A stretch of DNA of 64,000 nucleotides from Lancefieldella rimae ATCC 49626. GTDB lineage: Bacteria > Actinomycetota > Coriobacteriia > Coriobacteriales > Atopobiaceae. The translations under genes and the position numbers were made by a program. Location of the stretch: the NCBI RefSeq assembly GCF_000174015.1, contig NZ_ACFE01000002.1, positions 226,430 to 290,429 on the forward strand, read 5' to 3'. Every line of letters begins with the position of its first letter. Within the stretch, counting starts at the first letter, position 1. Shown here piece after piece: positions 61,114 to 64,000 of this stretch. A model generated the notes under the pieces. It saw only the letters and a program-made list of their open reading frames with translations, ran no database searches and was not told the DNA's origin.

Positions 61114-62430
61114 ATGGATGTACTCAATTTTCTTGTCTATCAGGTCCTCACGAATCAGACGATCTTCATCGGCTTGATCGCTCTCGCAGGATTGCTTCTT
61201 CAGAAGAAGGAGCTTCCCCACGTCATTGATGGCGTCGTTAAGACGGTGGCAGGCCTTCTGGTCCTGTCTTCCGGTGCGGGCATCATCTTTAGCTCCTTGT
61301 CGCAAGTAGTTACTGCCTTGAATGAAAGCATGGGCGTTGCAGGGACTCTGCCCATCAATGATGCCGCCGGTGCTATGGTTCTCTCGCTTGAAGGTTATGG
61401 CAGGAATGCAGTGCTGATCTTCCTCTTTTCGTTCCTGCTCCATCTGGTGCTTGTTCGTCTTGTTCCCGGTAAGGACTTCAAAAACGTTTATTTGACGGCA
61501 CATCTGGCGCTGTTTCATGCCTGTTTCATGGCGGTCACGCTTCCTGCAGTGCTCGGCACTAGCAACGCCGTGGTTATTATCGCCGTAGCTACCGTGCTCA
61601 ATGCCGCCTACTATACCTTCTCGCCCGCCATTACCCGAAAGCTCTCCCGTGAGTGGACCAAGGACGCCATCACTCTTGGTTTTATGGACCAGGTTGGTTC
61701 TCTTGTTGCGCATTTCGTGGGGAAGTTCGCAGGGGATCCAAGTGAGGATGCCGACAAGCTCAAGCTCCCCAAGTGGGCTTCGATGTTTCGTGACAACACC
61801 GTTGTCCTGTTCTTCCTGATGCCCATCATCTTTGTCGGCATGGGTCTCGCCGTGGGTCAAGAGGGTATCCAGGCCCTCGTCGGAACCGGTCCCGATGCTA
61901 CCAACTGGATCATTTGGCTTATTATCCAGGGCTGGACGTTTACTGCCGGCATTATCATCCTGCTTCAGGGTGTTCGCATGTTCGTTGGTTCCATTGTTCC
62001 TGCCTTCAAGGGTATCTCCGACAAGTTCCTACCAGGCGCTGTGCCGGCGCTGGATGCTCCGACCTTCTTCCCGTATTCGCCTATGGGCGGCATGTTTGGT
62101 TTTCTCGGCTCCTCCGTTGCTGCGATCCTGGTTTGCCTGCTCACCATCATCTGCCATGCGCCGGTCATCGTCTTTCCGTCTCCGATTATCATGTATTTTG
62201 ACGGCAATGTCATGGGTGTCTTTGGGAACAAAGCCGGCGGCTGGAAGGGCGCCATTGCAGCGGGTTTTGTTACCGGCGCTCTTACCTCTGCTGCGGCTAT
62301 CCTTTTCTATCCGATCACCGGCGCGATGTTTGGCTCCGGCGTTACCTGGTCCAATATCGACTACGCGCTTGTGTGGATGCCGGTCATGTATATCCTCAAG
62401 TTCCTTCGTGGGCTGGTCCTGGGCTTCTAA
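61114..62430 (+). CDS. ulaA: PTS EIIC component, ascorbate family (UlaA/SgaT-like)
   Basis: A 438-residue permease with about eleven hydrophobic segments. The beginning (NFLVYQVLTNQTIFIGLIAL) and the family stretches SFLLHLVLVRLVPGKDFKNV and VVIFPSP-like VIVFPSPIIMYFDGN identify the UlaA class, which moves L-ascorbate or related sugar acids. AAAGGAG precedes ATG 61114. It works with UlaB and UlaC. Confidence 0.92.
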   Translation: MDVLNFLVYQVLTNQTIFIGLIALAGLLLQKKELPHVIDGVVKTVAGLLVLSSGAGIIFSSLSQVVTALNESMGVAGTLPINDAAGAMVLSLEGYGRNAVLIFLFSFLLHLVLVRLVPGKDFKNVYLTAHLALFHACFMAVTLPAVLGTSNAVVIIAVATVLNAAYYTFSPAITRKLSREWTKDAITLGFMDQVGSLVAHFVGKFAGDPSEDADKLKLPKWASMFRDNTVVLFFLMPIIFVGMGLAVGQEGIQALVGTGPDATNWIIWLIIQGWTFTAGIIILLQGVRMFVGSIVPAFKGISDKFLPGAVPALDAPTFFPYSPMGGMFGFLGSSVAAILVCLLTIICHAPVIVFPSPIIMYFDGNVMGVFGNKAGGWKGAIAAGFVTGALTSAAAILFYPITGAMFGSGVTWSNIDYALVWMPVMYILKFLRGLVLGF

Positions 62431-62475
62431 CCGGTTCTAGGCTTCTCACCAATACTTTCTCTGGAGGTAATCACA

Positions 62476-62760
62476 ATGAAGATCTGTGCCGTTTGCGGCT
62501 TTGGGGTTGGTTCGAGCGTCATCGCCAAGATGAACATCGATAGCATCCTGGCTCAGGAAGGAAAGGATGACATTGAGGTCGAGACTGTCGACCTTGGGAG
62601 TGTGACGGGCGTTGACGCTGACGTTTTCTTTACCACCAATGAGCTGTTCGACAACTTTCCGGACGAGCTTAAGCCCAAGACCGTGGTCTTAGACAACTTC
62701 GTTGATCTTGCTTCGATCAAAGAGAAGCTTGATGAAAAGCTGGCGGAGTTGGGCGCTTAA
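62476..62760 (+). CDS. ulaB: PTS EIIB component, ascorbate type
   Basis: A 94-residue phosphocarrier with the active Cys in KICAVCGFGVGSSVIAKM (second Cys, residue 7). It transfers phosphate to the substrate on UlaA. CTGGAGGTAA precedes ATG 62476, 45 bases after ulaA. Confidence 0.92.
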   Translation: MKICAVCGFGVGSSVIAKMNIDSILAQEGKDDIEVETVDLGSVTGVDADVFFTTNELFDNFPDELKPKTVVLDNFVDLASIKEKLDEKLAELGA

Positions 62761-62816
62761 CGTGACCTCGGACGCGGCGAGCTCTCTTGCCGCGTCCGTT
62801 ATTCTAGGAGTTGAAG

Positions 62817-63884
62817 ATGTCGGATATCGAGAAGATCACAAGACAGACCTGGATCAACGAGGTCTTTCCTACTTGGGGCACCTGGCTGAACGAGGAGATC
62901 GAGCGCACAGAGGTCACACCGGGAACATTCGACCTGTGGTGGCTCGGCAACATGGGGGTTTGGATCAAGAGCGAGGGCCAGACCAATGTGGCTGTTGACC
63001 TGTGGTGCGGAACGGGCAAACGCACGCATGACCTCGCTCCAATGGATCCGAGGCATCAGTTTGCCCGCGCTGCCGGGGCAAGGATCCCGCAGCCAAACCT
63101 GCGCCTCTCTCCGATAGTCTTTGATCCCTTTGCGATCCGTGATCTGGATGCTCTTCTCGTTACACATATCCACCACGATCATCTCGATAAGAACGTTGCT
63201 GCCGCGGTGCTCAAGGGGGTCGAGAAGGACGTGCCCTTTGTGGGCCCCCGCTATGTTGTCGATCAGTGGATCTCCTGGGGCGTGCCCGAGGACCGCTGTG
63301 TGGTCATGGCTCCCGGCGACACCCTTTCTGTCGGCGACGTGATCATAGAGGCGGCCGAGTCCTTTGACAGGACCGTCCTTGTGACTGACTGTCCTGGAGA
63401 GCCTGCGGTCCCCGACAACGAGGTGCCGTCTATGGATGAGCGTTCGATCAGTTACCTCATCAAGACCCCGGCGGGAACTGTCTACCATGGCGGCGACTCG
63501 CATTTTTCGACCAGGTTTGCCGAGCAGGGCAAGCGCTTCAACATTGACGTGGCTCTTCTCGCTTTCGGCGAGAACCCCATCGGCATACAGGACAAAATGA
63601 CTTCCTCTGACATTCTGCGCGCCGCTGAATGCCTTGGTACAAAGGTGGTGATCCCGCTGCATTGGGACGCCTGGACCAACACCCTTGCGGATCCCCGGGA
63701 GATCGTGCGGCTTTGGCAGGAGCGCCACGAGCGCTTAGGCTATAGCTTTCGTCCTGTGTCCTGGCTTCCCGGCGGCAGATACACATACCCTGCGGATGCG
63801 GCAAAGACCGAGTACTTTTACGATCGGGGCTTCTCGGATATCTTTGAGGAACCGACGAATCTTCCGTATCCGTCATTTCTGTAG
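62817..63884 (+). CDS. ulaG: L-ascorbate-6-phosphate lactonase (UlaG-like)
   Basis: A 355-residue metallo-beta-lactamase-fold hydrolase that opens the lactone of ascorbate-6-phosphate to 3-keto-L-gulonate-6-phosphate. The metal motif is THIHHDHLDKN (HxHxDH), with further ligands in VYHGGDSHFS and IPLHWDAWTNT. TAGGAG lies before ATG 62817. Full length for UlaG. The following steps (UlaD, UlaE, UlaF) are not in the window; they may lie beyond 64000, where an ATG at 63993 could begin the next gene. Confidence 0.92.
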   Translation: MSDIEKITRQTWINEVFPTWGTWLNEEIERTEVTPGTFDLWWLGNMGVWIKSEGQTNVAVDLWCGTGKRTHDLAPMDPRHQFARAAGARIPQPNLRLSPIVFDPFAIRDLDALLVTHIHHDHLDKNVAAAVLKGVEKDVPFVGPRYVVDQWISWGVPEDRCVVMAPGDTLSVGDVIIEAAESFDRTVLVTDCPGEPAVPDNEVPSMDERSISYLIKTPAGTVYHGGDSHFSTRFAEQGKRFNIDVALLAFGENPIGIQDKMTSSDILRAAECLGTKVVIPLHWDAWTNTLADPREIVRLWQERHERLGYSFRPVSWLPGGRYTYPADAAKTEYFYDRGFSDIFEEPTNLPYPSFL

Positions 63885-64000
63885 CTCTATAGCTCGGGTC
63901 GAGCCCGCCGGCAAAGATGTCGTCGGTGGGAATCGCTTCTCCCCGTTTTGTTCGCTCCAGGTTGCTCTCCCTAGGCCTTTCGGGTGGCTGAGATGACCTC

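Noticed and set aside
63993..64000. Start of a further gene at the right edge
   Set aside because: Only eight bases remain and no clear ribosome site is seen, so it cannot be called.

Overview
The window looks like chromosome of an anaerobic, saccharolytic actinobacterium of class Coriobacteriia, probably Atopobiaceae (Atopobium/Lancefieldella-like). This is inferred from gene content (phosphoketolase, split nucleoside ABC transporter, large activase fusion protein), roughly half G+C, and strong AGGAGG ribosome sites; no 16S gene is present to settle it. Most genes are ordinary metabolic operons, separated by two visibly foreign and decayed regions.

1-17.2 kb is a nucleoside-fermentation block: iron alcohol dehydrogenase, deoC, psuG/psuK, deoB, deoD, a BMP-type nucleoside ABC transporter (lipoprotein, ATPase, two permeases), cytidine deaminase, pyrimidine nucleoside phosphorylase and phosphoketolase. 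Nucleosides are imported, deaminated and phosphorolysed; DeoB and DeoC turn the sugars into pentose-5-P or into glyceraldehyde-3-P plus acetaldehyde; the alcohol dehydrogenase can reduce the aldehyde and the phosphoketolase can make acetyl-P. 17.2-23.2 kb holds a nested repeat cluster, a TetR regulator and a 1,589-residue 2-hydroxyacyl-CoA dehydratase activase fusion translationally coupled to it.

23.25-27.16 kb is an IS3-bounded segment carrying Firmicute-like cargo (acyltransferase, XRE-AbrB regulator, a frameshifted CDP-alcohol phosphatidyltransferase, an acetyltransferase stump). It is followed by glycerol dehydrogenase, a decayed flavodiiron protein gene, a membrane/periplasmic redox locus (CXXC micro-protein, polyferredoxin, TlpA lipoprotein) and a two-component system. 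33.9-41.4 kb is a sucrose/fructan locus (two GH32 enzymes, fructokinase, sucrose PTS, LacI regulator with two visible operators). 41.4-49.5 kb has peptidase T, a small membrane protein, two HAD phosphatases and a 1,358-residue surface protein.

49.55-59.7 kb is a genomic island at an initiator tRNA. It begins with a frameshifted small gene and a 1,421-residue SMEK-like/STAND P-loop NTPase that is a strong candidate anti-phage protein. This section is closed by a degenerate copy of the same tRNA. Beyond it lie a DUF6414-like gene, relaxase and MobC-like remnants, and fragments of IS30, IS21 and IS256 elements. 59.7 kb to the end returns to intact metabolism: a 6-phosphogluconate dehydrogenase in an operon with an ascorbate-type PTS and an UlaG lactonase.
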